NCBI GenBank assembly: GCA_038211475.1
Contig: JBBQVN010000082.1
Location: 1 to 16,320 of the forward strand
Reading direction: 5' to 3'
DNA: 16,320 bases
From: JANYBT01 sp038211475
Lineage (GTDB): Bacteria; Acidobacteriota; Terriglobia; Terriglobales; Acidobacteriaceae
Positions 7,403 through 14,113 of the stretch are shown one piece after another (the first letter of the stretch is position 1; each line of letters begins with the position of its first letter). Below the pieces are notes generated by a model. The model was not told the origin of the DNA. It searched no databases and saw only the letters and a list, made by a program, of their open reading frames with translations. The translations under genes were made by a program, and so were the position numbers.

Positions 7403-9202
7403 TTACGCCAGCGAGTACTTCCCTCTCTCAATCACCCTCTGCGCAATCTGCTCTCGCAAAGCGATGGTGTTGAAAGGTTCGAACTTGGCTAGTCGCCGCA
7501 AAATTGCCACCTGCGTCCGCAGCATGTCGCCTTCCGCCACGGCCGCAATCACCTTGCGCGCAGACGATTCGATCCGCTCCATCGCTTCTGACACGTAAAC
7601 CCGTGTCATGGCCAGCGCCAGCGTGGCTCCTGCCTCGCCAGCGCTCTCCACCATTTTCTGGGCCCGCAGAACCGCCGACTCCATGGCATAGACTTCGATC
7701 ACGGTATCGGCAATCGCGCCCATTACTTCCTGATGGTCCTGAATGGTGTTCATGTATTTCTGAGTTGCAACTCCGGCGGCGAACAAAGCCAACTTCTTGG
7801 CTTGCGCCACCAGTTTGCGTTCCTCCACCAAGGCGCCTTCTCTTTCCTCGCCCGCCGACGGCCCGCTCATCACTTCGTCCATCAACTTCTTAATAGCCCC
7901 CATCAACGGCAACTGGCCGCTGATTGCACGCTTCAATAAGAATCCCGTGATGATCAGCCGGTTGATTTCGTTCGTACCTTCGAAAATCCGGTTGATACGC
8001 GCATCGCGATACGTCCGCTCCGCCGGATACTCCTCGACAAACCCGTAGCCGCCGTAAATCTGCACCATCTCGTCGACCACGTGGTCAATCATCTCCGAGC
8101 CCCACACCTTGATAATCGAACACTCGACCGCATATTCTTCGATCGCCTTGCGGGTCTCGACCATGGCGTTCGCGCCCGATTTGTCAACCTCGTTGAGCGC
8201 GACATCCATCATGCCGACGGTGCGATAGACCAACGATTCGCCGGTGTAAATCCCGACCGCCATGTCGGCAATCTTTTCCCGGACCAAGCCAAATTCGGAG
8301 ATGGTCGTTTTGAATGCCTTGCGCTGCTTGGCATAGGCGATGGTGTTTTCAATGGCAACTCGCGCTCCGCCCACGCACATCGCGCCCAGCTTGAAGCGGC
8401 CCACGTTCAGGATGTTGAAGGCGATGGTGTGCCCCTTCCCGATCTCTCCCAACAAATTCTCGACCGGGACCTTGCAGTCGTTCAAGATCAGCGGACAGGT
8501 GGAGGAGCCACGAATCCCCATCTTGTGTTCTTCGCCGCCAATGGAAAATCCGGGGAACGTCCTCTCCACCAAAAACGCGCTGAACTTCTCGCCGTCAACC
8601 TTGGCGAACACGGTGAACAAATCCGCGAATCCGGCGTTGGTGATCCACATCTTTTCGCCGTTCAGGATGTAGTGCTTGCCATCGGCGGAAAGCTCGGCCC
8701 GGGTCCGGCAATTCAAAGCGTCCGATCCCGACGACGACTCCGACAACGCATAGGCGCCCACGATGTCTCCCGCGGCCAGCCGCGGAAGATACTTTTGCTT
8801 CTGCTGCTCAGTGCCGAAATAGACAATCGGCAGCAATCCGATGCCGCTGTGCGCGCCCCAGGTAGTGCCAAAGCCTGCGTACTTTGCGATGTTATCGGCG
8901 ATCACCGCAGCGGTGACTTTATCCATCTCCAGCCCGCCGTAGGCTTCTGGAATCTCGACCGCGCTCAAACCCAAATCACCGGCTTTTTTCAGCAGGTCGC
9001 GGCTGATGGAAAAATCCTTGTGCTCAATCTTCTCGATGTTGGGAACGATTTCGTTCAGGGCAAATTCTTCGGTGGTCTGCCCGATCAGCCGTTGTTGTTC
9101 GGAAAAATCCTCCGGGGTAAATACTTCGTCGGTTCGCCGTTCTTCCAGCAAAAAGCTTCCGCCCATAACCTTGGTCGTTGAAATTGCCGCTACTGTCGCC
9201 AT
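7403..9202 (-). CDS. Long-form acyl-CoA dehydrogenase (VLCAD/ACAD9-like)
   Basis: FAD enzyme introducing the alpha-beta double bond in acyl-CoA, the first step of beta-oxidation, passing electrons to ETF. In 599 residues the normal three-part ACAD core is seen: N-terminal helices, the middle strand domain with YALSE..SGSDA (151-161) and MWITNAG (185-191), then the C-terminal helices with IYGGYGFVEEYPAERTYRD (382-400) and RIFEGTNEINR (405-415). Glu408 in FEGT is the expected catalytic base. About 180 residues follow the core, as in the VLCAD/ACAD9 group, suggesting long substrates and membrane association. AAGGGGG precedes ATG 9202 at good spacing. Its promoter with a PhaR-like palindrome is at 9283-9335. 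Confidence 0.93.
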   Translation of the reverse strand: MATVAAISTTKVMGGSFLLEERRTDEVFTPEDFSEQQRLIGQTTEEFALNEIVPNIEKIEHKDFSISRDLLKKAGDLGLSAVEIPEAYGGLEMDKVTAAVIADNIAKYAGFGTTWGAHSGIGLLPIVYFGTEQQKQKYLPRLAAGDIVGAYALSESSSGSDALNCRTRAELSADGKHYILNGEKMWITNAGFADLFTVFAKVDGEKFSAFLVERTFPGFSIGGEEHKMGIRGSSTCPLILNDCKVPVENLLGEIGKGHTIAFNILNVGRFKLGAMCVGGARVAIENTIAYAKQRKAFKTTISEFGLVREKIADMAVGIYTGESLVYRTVGMMDVALNEVDKSGANAMVETRKAIEEYAVECSIIKVWGSEMIDHVVDEMVQIYGGYGFVEEYPAERTYRDARINRIFEGTNEINRLIITGFLLKRAISGQLPLMGAIKKLMDEVMSGPSAGEEREGALVEERKLVAQAKKLALFAAGVATQKYMNTIQDHQEVMGAIADTVIEVYAMESAVLRAQKMVESAGEAGATLALAMTRVYVSEAMERIESSARKVIAAVAEGDMLRTQVAILRRLAKFEPFNTIALREQIAQRVIERGKYSLA

Positions 9203-9282
9203 GATGGCCCCCTTGTGTCAACCGCAAAGAAACTACAAAATGCGCCCTCAGCTAGGACGCTCGATCCGCTTACAGCGTTGGC

Positions 9283-9295
9283 GCTGCATTGCAGC
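9283..9295. promoter_or_regulatory. PhaR-like operator at the acyl-CoA dehydrogenase start site
   Basis: GCTGCA-T-TGCAGC, a perfect 6-1-6 inverted repeat. Together with flanks it matches the phasin-gene site at 14 of 15 bases. It starts nine or ten bases past the -10 box on the minus strand, so it covers the predicted start of transcription, a repressor position. Confidence 0.65.
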
Positions 9296-9305
9296 ATTTG
9301 AGAGC

Positions 9306-9335
9306 AGTATAGAAATTCTGGAAGCCTTCTGTCAA
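9306..9335 (-). promoter_or_regulatory. Sigma70 promoter of the acyl-CoA dehydrogenase gene
   Basis: Minus strand TTGACA (9335-9330), an 18-bp spacer, then TATACT (9311-9306). The predicted start is near 9299, giving a leader of about 95 bases before ATG 9202. Confidence 0.75.
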
Positions 9336-9372
9336 TGCTTAGCCGAATTTTCTTGCGCTGCGGCGGAGGAAT

Positions 9373-9385
9373 TCCCAAATTGGGA
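9373..9385. promoter_or_regulatory. Unassigned palindrome TCCCAA-A-TTGGGA
   Basis: A perfect 6-1-6 inverted repeat in the divergent region, with half sites unrelated to the TGCA-type operators. It may be a second operator; the owner is unknown. Confidence 0.35.
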
Positions 9386-9488
9386 CGCGCCCCTGTGGAA
9401 ATAGTGGCACTGAGACCTCGTCGGTTGACTGCGCGGAGACATTCTCCCCCGCGAAATCAAGCATGGGAGGCTTCAACGTGATGTAGAC

Positions 9489-9494
9489 TATAAT
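9489..9494 (+). promoter_or_regulatory. -10 box of the phaR-like gene
   Basis: Perfect TATAAT. No -35 near consensus is found 16-18 bp upstream, so the promoter is weak or needs help. The palindrome at 9493-9511 overlaps its last two bases. Confidence 0.6.
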
Positions 9495-9511
9495 TGTTGC
9501 ACTGCAACAAT
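9493..9511. promoter_or_regulatory. Autoregulatory operator in the phaR-like promoter
   Basis: ATTGTTGCA-C-TGCAACAAT is a perfect 9-1-9 inverted repeat. It shares the core TGCA-n-TGCA and 1-base centre with the sites of the two target genes but has TTG instead of GC in the flanks. Its position, over the -10 and the start of transcription, would block RNA polymerase. PhaR proteins of known systems repress their own gene by binding TGC-rich palindromes. Confidence 0.65.
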
Positions 9512-9524
9512 GGATAGATCCCAC

Positions 9525-10046
9525 ATGAATCCAGAGACCATCATCATCAAGAAGTACGGAAACCGCCGGATGTACGACACCACCGGGAGCCGCTATGTGA
9601 ACCTCGACGACCTCGCGGCTTTAGTCCGGGAGGGCAAGGACGTCAAGGTGGTGGATGCGAAGACGGGCAAGGACCTGACGCGCGTCACCCTGACCCAAAT
9701 CATCACTGAAGATGCCAAAGACCAGCCTACCGGGCTGCCGCTGGAACTACTGCGCCAACTGGTGGTTGCTTCGGACCAGGCGCGCCAGGAATTCGTCATG
9801 TGGTATCTGAAGTCGGCCTTCGACACTTACCAGACGGTGCAAGACGCGGTGCAAGGCCGCTTGAGCGCGGTGCAGTCGGCGATCGCGTCGCCGGTGGAGT
9901 CAGTTAAGCAGTTCCTGGGTGCCACGGACGCCCCGGGTGGCGGTGCGGAGGAAGTGGATTCTTTGCGGAAGCGCATCGCTGAGTTGGAAGCGAATCAGAA
10001 GAAACCGGCGCGTCGAAAACCGAGTCCGAAAGAGAAAAAGGCCTAG
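9525..10046 (+). CDS. phaR: PhaR-type polyhydroxyalkanoate synthesis regulator
   Basis: A 173-residue protein. Residues 3-65 match the PHB/PHA accumulation regulator DNA-binding domain (IIKKYGNRRMYDT..SRYVNLDDLAALVREGKDVKVVDAKTGKDLT). Then comes the helical PHB_acc-like region (LLRQLVVASDQARQEFVMWYLKSAFDTYQ), and finally a short coiled coil (VDSLRKRIAELEANQ) and a Lys/Arg/Pro tail (residues 159-173). PhaR represses phasin and its own gene until it is titrated onto nascent granules. An ATG at 9510 lies within the operator and adds five residues. The start at 9525 gives the usual family N-terminus, though the ribosome site (GGATAGA) is weak. No PHA synthase is nearby in the window, so the storage polymer is inferred. 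Confidence 0.9.
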   Translation: MNPETIIIKKYGNRRMYDTTGSRYVNLDDLAALVREGKDVKVVDAKTGKDLTRVTLTQIITEDAKDQPTGLPLELLRQLVVASDQARQEFVMWYLKSAFDTYQTVQDAVQGRLSAVQSAIASPVESVKQFLGATDAPGGGAEEVDSLRKRIAELEANQKKPARRKPSPKEKKA

Positions 10047-10050
10047 TTCC

Positions 10051-10070
10051 CACTCACACATGCCTGAGTG
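10051..10070 (+). terminator. Weak hairpin after phaR-like gene
   Basis: CACTCA (10051-10056) pairs with TGAGTG (10065-10070) around an 8-base loop, five bases after the stop. An overlapping GTGAC-TGCG-GTCAC (10068-10081) could fold instead. There is no T run, so function is uncertain. The 170-bp gap to the next gene has no other clear signal apart from its ribosome site. Confidence 0.3.
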
Positions 10071-10217
10071 ACTGCGGTCACAGCAGCGACGGAGGCCACC
10101 ATCTAAGCTGGGAAGGGCAACGTTCGTTGGCTGCCGCCGAATGATTTTCTGGGGAAGCTTCGAAACTCACTCGCAGCGAATGGATGGTTTTTTCCTACCG
10201 GCAGAAGGAGGACTCCA

Positions 10218-11921
10218 ATGGTTCCACTCACTACCTCCACACCGCCAATTGAACCTCCATCGGCGATAGAGAGCTATTTTCGCGAACTGCCGCCCGAACA
10301 ATTGCAAGCGGCCCTAGCCGACTTCCTGCCCAAAGATGCATCAGCTGCAGAGCGCGTCCGGGCTATTGAAGAGGGACTACGGAGCCCGCTCGGCCAATCG
10401 TTGCGGGAGGCGATGGCGCGGTGGATCGTCGAGCAGAGCATACCAGTGACCGCATTGGTACCGGACGCCTACGCGAAGTGGCGTCCTCCAGTCAGGGACG
10501 CGATGATGTTTGTGGTGTCGCGGCTTTCGCCCGCGCGCCTCGCCCCCAAGCTTCTGGAGCAGATGGAACTCCCGGCCAAAACGTCGCCGGAAGTGCGCTT
10601 GCTGCGGCTGATTGCCAAAGTACCGGGTCTGCAAAAGCTGGGGCAGGTGCTGGCGAGAAACCAGCATCTTCGCCCAGCTCTGCGAACCGAGCTCGCGAAG
10701 CTGGAGAACGGCATTCGCGACGTAAGGCCTGGGGATATCCGGACTATCATCGAACGCGACTTAGGGCCGCAACTCGGCACTTTCGCGGTCAAGATTGAAC
10801 CCGCGATCCTCTCAGAAGGCAGCGTCAGCGCGGTGGTGCGCTTTAGTTGGCGCGATCCCGGTACCGGGAAACGCGAACGGGGAGTCTTCAAAGTGCTGAA
10901 GCCTCACATTCCCGAATATTTTGCGGAAGACATGGACTACTTGCAGGGGCTGGCCGATTTTTTCGCGTCCCAATACCGTAACTACGGATTCCCCAAACAT
11001 GTGATCCCCGATACTTTCAAGAAGGTGCGGCGGTTGCTGCAACAGGAAGTGAATTTTGTCCGCGAGCAAAAGACATTACTGGAAGCATGGACACAGTACC
11101 GGTCAGTTTCGGGCGTCCGCGTACCGCGCTTGATTCAGCCGCTCTGTACGCCCAGGATTACGGCGATGACTGCGGAGCGCGGCATAAAAATCACTAACGC
11201 GGCGGCGCGCCAGCCCGCTTGGCGGCGCAAGAGGATGGCCGAGCAACTAATCGAGGCCTACGTGGCGATCCCGTTATTTGCGGCGACGGAACAAGCAATT
11301 TTCCACGGCGATCCCCATGCCGGCAATTTGCTCTATGACAACAAGACCGGGGAACTGACCATCATTGACTGGGCCCTCCGAGAACATCTTGGCCGTGAGC
11401 CGCGCAGGCACCTTTCCCTCTTGTTTTTGATGGTTGGCTTGCGCGATCCCGTGGGCTCCTATCAGGAAATTGTCGAGCTGAGTCAAGGTCGCATTCGGAG
11501 TGGTTCGCCCCAGGGGCAGTCGATTCGTGATCTGGTGCGAAGCTTTCTCGATGAACTACCGATTACGCGCTTGCCCAGCAGCGTGGATGCTATGCGACTG
11601 TTGGAGCGCGCGGCGCTGATGGGGATACGCTTCCCACCGTCGCTCATCTTATTGTCTAAGGTCGTGTTCACCTTGGATGGAGTGCTCGAAGACATCGGAG
11701 GCTCCAGCACGGGAATGGGCTTCACGATCGCAGGGCAATTCGCACAGAATTGGTTGACGAATTGGTCGGCGTTCCGCTCGCCGCTAAACGCGGCGGACTG
11801 GATGAAGCTGCAATGCAGCGCATTGCTCTACGGCAGCCGAGTGTGGGTACAAGGGGAGCACCGAATGTTGCAGCGCTTGTGGTCCAAGGCGTCGCCCCCG
11901 ACGGCAACTCCCTCGAGTTGA
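10218..11921 (+). CDS. AarF/UbiB/ABC1-family atypical kinase
   Basis: A 567-residue protein. It keeps the family hallmarks: KLGQ at 140-143 (the KxGQ motif of the N-terminal extension), a loop EGSVSAV at 200-206 in place of the usual alanine-rich AASIAQV, the nucleotide-binding Lys225 (FKVLKP), the QQEVNFVRE helix (275-283), the catalytic HGDPHAGN (363-370), and the metal-binding Asp in IIDWA (382-386). The family is tied to ubiquinone synthesis and lipid homeostasis through ATPase activity rather than protein kinase activity. About the first 130 residues are a helical extension without recognisable motif. AAGGAGGA precedes ATG 10218. It follows phaR by 171 bp and may be in the same transcript. 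The direct substrate is unknown. Confidence 0.88.
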   Translation: MVPLTTSTPPIEPPSAIESYFRELPPEQLQAALADFLPKDASAAERVRAIEEGLRSPLGQSLREAMARWIVEQSIPVTALVPDAYAKWRPPVRDAMMFVVSRLSPARLAPKLLEQMELPAKTSPEVRLLRLIAKVPGLQKLGQVLARNQHLRPALRTELAKLENGIRDVRPGDIRTIIERDLGPQLGTFAVKIEPAILSEGSVSAVVRFSWRDPGTGKRERGVFKVLKPHIPEYFAEDMDYLQGLADFFASQYRNYGFPKHVIPDTFKKVRRLLQQEVNFVREQKTLLEAWTQYRSVSGVRVPRLIQPLCTPRITAMTAERGIKITNAAARQPAWRRKRMAEQLIEAYVAIPLFAATEQAIFHGDPHAGNLLYDNKTGELTIIDWALREHLGREPRRHLSLLFLMVGLRDPVGSYQEIVELSQGRIRSGSPQGQSIRDLVRSFLDELPITRLPSSVDAMRLLERAALMGIRFPPSLILLSKVVFTLDGVLEDIGGSSTGMGFTIAGQFAQNWLTNWSAFRSPLNAADWMKLQCSALLYGSRVWVQGEHRMLQRLWSKASPPTATPSS

Positions 11922-11936
11922 ACCAGCAAACTTGCT

Positions 11937-12740
11937 CTATCCCTGCGCGGACGCATCGGCAAGACGCCTGGCAATAATGTTGTAAACAGAGGGATTGAAG
12001 ACCAGCCCGAGATGGGTTCCCGGCACCTCGCAGTCGACGTCGGCATTCCCGGTGGTGCAGTACCGCCAATCAACAATGCCGTCGTCACGCGTGTAAATCG
12101 CGGTCTGGGCGACCGATGTCGGCATGGTGCTCTGCAGGCAGCTGACAAAATCGCAGGTACACCGCGGCGTATAACACTCCGGGAGAACGCGAGGGCCATG
12201 CTCGTCCAATATCTGCTGACGAACAGCCGTGGCCGCCTTCAGAGCCAACTGGTGAAGGACGGTGCCGCGAAGCGGAGCCCCCAGGCTGATGACCGACGCG
12301 ATATCGTTCGGGCGTTGGGCCGCCAGTGAACGGGCAATGACGCCACCCAGGCTGTGCCCGATAAGGTGAATTTTTCGGCCGGTTTCCTTGAGCGCCTTGT
12401 CCACGGTCGCGCCCAAACGGTAGCGGATCAGCAGGTTGGGACACTCTGCGTTCATCCCGATATTGGAAAGGTAGGGTCGATAGCCAATGCGCTCAAGCCA
12501 GTCATGGAGGTGACTGACATAAAGGTCGGTTCCGAGGAATCCGGGAATCACGATGACGGCCGAGCCGTCTCCGCGCCGGACGCCGAGACCATAATAAACT
12601 GGAGAGGCGTGCAGGAGTAAAAGATCCCCCGCGCACAATGCCTCTTTCCAGATCGCAATATCAGCCTCCGCTTGACTTTCACGGAGTCCAGCCTGCGGCG
12701 GCGGAGAGGAACTCCGGCGCCCTGCCCCTTTTGTCTTCAC
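11937..12740 (-). CDS. Alpha/beta hydrolase, lipase/esterase-like
   Basis: The fold is shown by the oxyanion segment VIVIPGFLGTD, the nucleophile elbow GHSLGG, the acid DDGIVDW and the late His in PGTHLGL. It resembles triacylglycerol-lipase/PGAP1-like esterases with a C-terminal CxPRC..C..C cysteine patch that may form disulfides. No signal peptide is clear, so its location is open. The likely start is GTG 12740, with AGAAGGG eight bases upstream; a TTG at 12770 would add ten residues. It converges with the AarF gene, leaving only 15 bases between the stops. Near a phasin-like gene, acting on stored lipid or polyester is conceivable, but the PHA-depolymerase lipase box is not specifically recognisable. 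Confidence 0.82.
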   Translation of the reverse strand: MKTKGAGRRSSSPPPQAGLRESQAEADIAIWKEALCAGDLLLLHASPVYYGLGVRRGDGSAVIVIPGFLGTDLYVSHLHDWLERIGYRPYLSNIGMNAECPNLLIRYRLGATVDKALKETGRKIHLIGHSLGGVIARSLAAQRPNDIASVISLGAPLRGTVLHQLALKAATAVRQQILDEHGPRVLPECYTPRCTCDFVSCLQSTMPTSVAQTAIYTRDDGIVDWRYCTTGNADVDCEVPGTHLGLVFNPSVYNIIARRLADASAQG

Positions 12741-13026
12741 CTTTACTACCCTTCTGCCGACCCAGAGCAACCAGCACGGCGCAGGCGTGTGCTCGAAGCG
12801 TTTGACCTGTAATCGGAGTCGTGTCTGCGGAATCTATCGCCGCCAACGGTCACGCAACTGCGCCTTCGCTGTGACCTACCAGACGCCGCGCTGATTATAC
12901 ACACTTCAGGGCGGCGTGCGGAATGGTCATAACGTGCCGCCGCAGAGCGGCGGCACGTTACTCAAGTGCGCAGAACGAATCCGGGATGGCAATGCTACCC
13001 CGCATCGCGACTTCCATTCCTCTGCA
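12741..13026. other. Gap between hydrolase and phasin-like genes
   Basis: A 286-bp gap. Only the strong hairpin at 12930-12960 stands out. No TGCTGCA-type palindrome and no clear sigma70 promoter for the hydrolase gene were recognised. Confidence 0.5.
12930..12960. repeat. Perfect 14-bp stem hairpin (REP-like or terminator)
   Basis: TAACGTGCCGCCGC (12930-12943), loop AGA, then GCGGCGGCACGTTA (12947-12960), with no mismatch. It lies 66 bp past the phasin-like stop on the minus strand. There is no T run on either strand, so it may be an mRNA 3'-end stabiliser, a REP-type palindrome or a non-canonical terminator. Confidence 0.75.
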
Positions 13027-13959
13027 TCAGGCAGCGGCATGGACGGTCTTGACCTTGCTGGTCTTACGTGGCCGGGCAGTGCGCTTGGGAGTGCTATGGT
13101 CGGCCGCAGCGCCTGTCGTAGGCTTGATCATAGACTCGATCAGGGCTTTTTCGGCGTTGACAAAGCTCTTCACTCCTTCGCCAGTGAAGTTGGCCATCGG
13201 CAGAATCCGGGATGGCGAAACCATCTCCATGGTCCGAGTCGCTGCTTTCAGGTTCACGTTCATCTGCTGGCCCATGACGTCGAGCAACCGCTTCTGTGCA
13301 TCCACGAATGAATCGGTGGCTTCGCGCGCCAATTTCGACAGCTCAGTCTTCTTGACTCCTTTGTTGTTATGGTCGGACTTGCCGCTCGTCGCCTTAGCGG
13401 TTTCCTGAGCGACCACATCGAGGAACTTCTTCTGCGCCTCGACGAAGGTTTCCATTCCCTCACGAGCAAAATTCACCACGTGAGCGCTTTGATAACCTTT
13501 GCCCGCCTGCACCTGTTCGAGCCAACTCATGGTCTCTTTGCTGGTCAGCTTCAAAAAGTCTCGCTGCATGGTGATAAATGTATCCAGACTGCGGCGCATC
13601 AGGTCTGTCATCGCCACTGCCTGTACCGAATCAGCCACGCGCTCTTTGATGCCACCCAGGATAATTTCGTTCTCTTGCTGGGCCATGTTTAGAAGTATCC
13701 GCTGGGCCTCGATGAAGGTGGAAGTTCCCTCTACCGCCAGTTCGGTAAGAATAGCCACCGGGGAATGGTCGGGATCGGAAATTCCATCGCGTAGGGTTTT
13801 CACAGCTGCGGTGTTCTGACGCAACGCCGCATCTACAAGGATCCGCTGGGTTGAGAGGAAGCTCTCGACGCCCTGCTGGAACCAACCGGTTAACAGAGAG
13901 AAAAAGGTGGACTGCCGGCCCTGATGGGCGGAGGAAACCGGCTTAGTATCTTTTGGCAT
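13027..13959 (-). CDS. Phasin-like granule protein with six internal repeats and basic tail
   Basis: A 310-residue, almost wholly helical protein. The motif (S/T)F(V/I/L)xx(Q/E)(R/K)xxL occurs six times, its Phe at residues 34, 82, 128, 172, 218 and 266, i.e. every 44-48 residues (for example TFIEAQRILL, TFVEAQKKFL, SFVDAQKRLL). Each unit resembles the amphipathic helix of phasins, which coat PHA or lipid granules. Residues 291-307 are Lys/Arg/Pro-rich, like the tail of PhaF-type phasins that bind DNA. Start: the frame is open further upstream to 14127, but TTGGAGG six bases ahead of ATG 13959, and a sigma70 promoter with operator inside the would-be extension, fix the start here. PhaR control is inferred from the shared palindrome. 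Confidence 0.8.
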   Translation of the reverse strand: MPKDTKPVSSAHQGRQSTFFSLLTGWFQQGVESFLSTQRILVDAALRQNTAAVKTLRDGISDPDHSPVAILTELAVEGTSTFIEAQRILLNMAQQENEIILGGIKERVADSVQAVAMTDLMRRSLDTFITMQRDFLKLTSKETMSWLEQVQAGKGYQSAHVVNFAREGMETFVEAQKKFLDVVAQETAKATSGKSDHNNKGVKKTELSKLAREATDSFVDAQKRLLDVMGQQMNVNLKAATRTMEMVSPSRILPMANFTGEGVKSFVNAEKALIESMIKPTTGAAADHSTPKRTARPRKTSKVKTVHAAA

Positions 13960-13972
13960 AATAGCCTCCAAT

Positions 13973-13987
13973 TGCTGCATTGCAGCA
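13973..13987. promoter_or_regulatory. PhaR-like operator of the phasin-like gene
   Basis: TGCTGCA-T-TGCAGCA, a perfect 7-1-7 inverted repeat between the promoter and the ribosome site. It begins eight bases past the -10 box, covering the start of transcription, the same geometry as at the acyl-CoA dehydrogenase gene. Confidence 0.7.
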
Positions 13988-13995
13988 TCAGCTTT

Positions 13996-14024
13996 AATGT
14001 AGTCTTTACTAGCTTCCTTGTCAA
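13996..14024 (-). promoter_or_regulatory. Sigma70 promoter of the phasin-like gene
   Basis: Minus strand TTGACA (14024-14019), a 17-bp spacer, then TACATT (14001-13996). The predicted start is near 13989, giving a leader of about 30 bases. Confidence 0.75.
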
Positions 14025-14113
14025 GGGAAAAACGATGTTTGTTGCGACGCATCAAATTATGGCTAATTCGGCTGGATTTGGCCTCCTTTGGCTTCTTCCC
14101 CGCCAGATTATTC

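Larger units (their letters stand above)
9203..9524. other. Divergent regulatory region between acyl-CoA dehydrogenase and phaR-like genes
   Basis: About 320 bases without a gene. It holds a minus-strand sigma70 promoter (9306-9335) with a palindrome at its start site, a separate palindrome TCCCAA-A-TTGGGA at 9373-9385, and the plus-strand phaR-like promoter and palindrome (9489-9511). No small coding region with a believable ribosome site was seen. Confidence 0.7.

Noticed and set aside
8081..9181. 366-codon plus-strand open frame
   Set aside because: Antisense shadow of the acyl-CoA dehydrogenase gene; no motif and no ribosome site context.
12923..13408. Plus-strand frames across the hairpin and phasin-like 3' end
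   Set aside because: Mostly antisense to the repeat protein, with the start inside the palindrome; no supporting signal.
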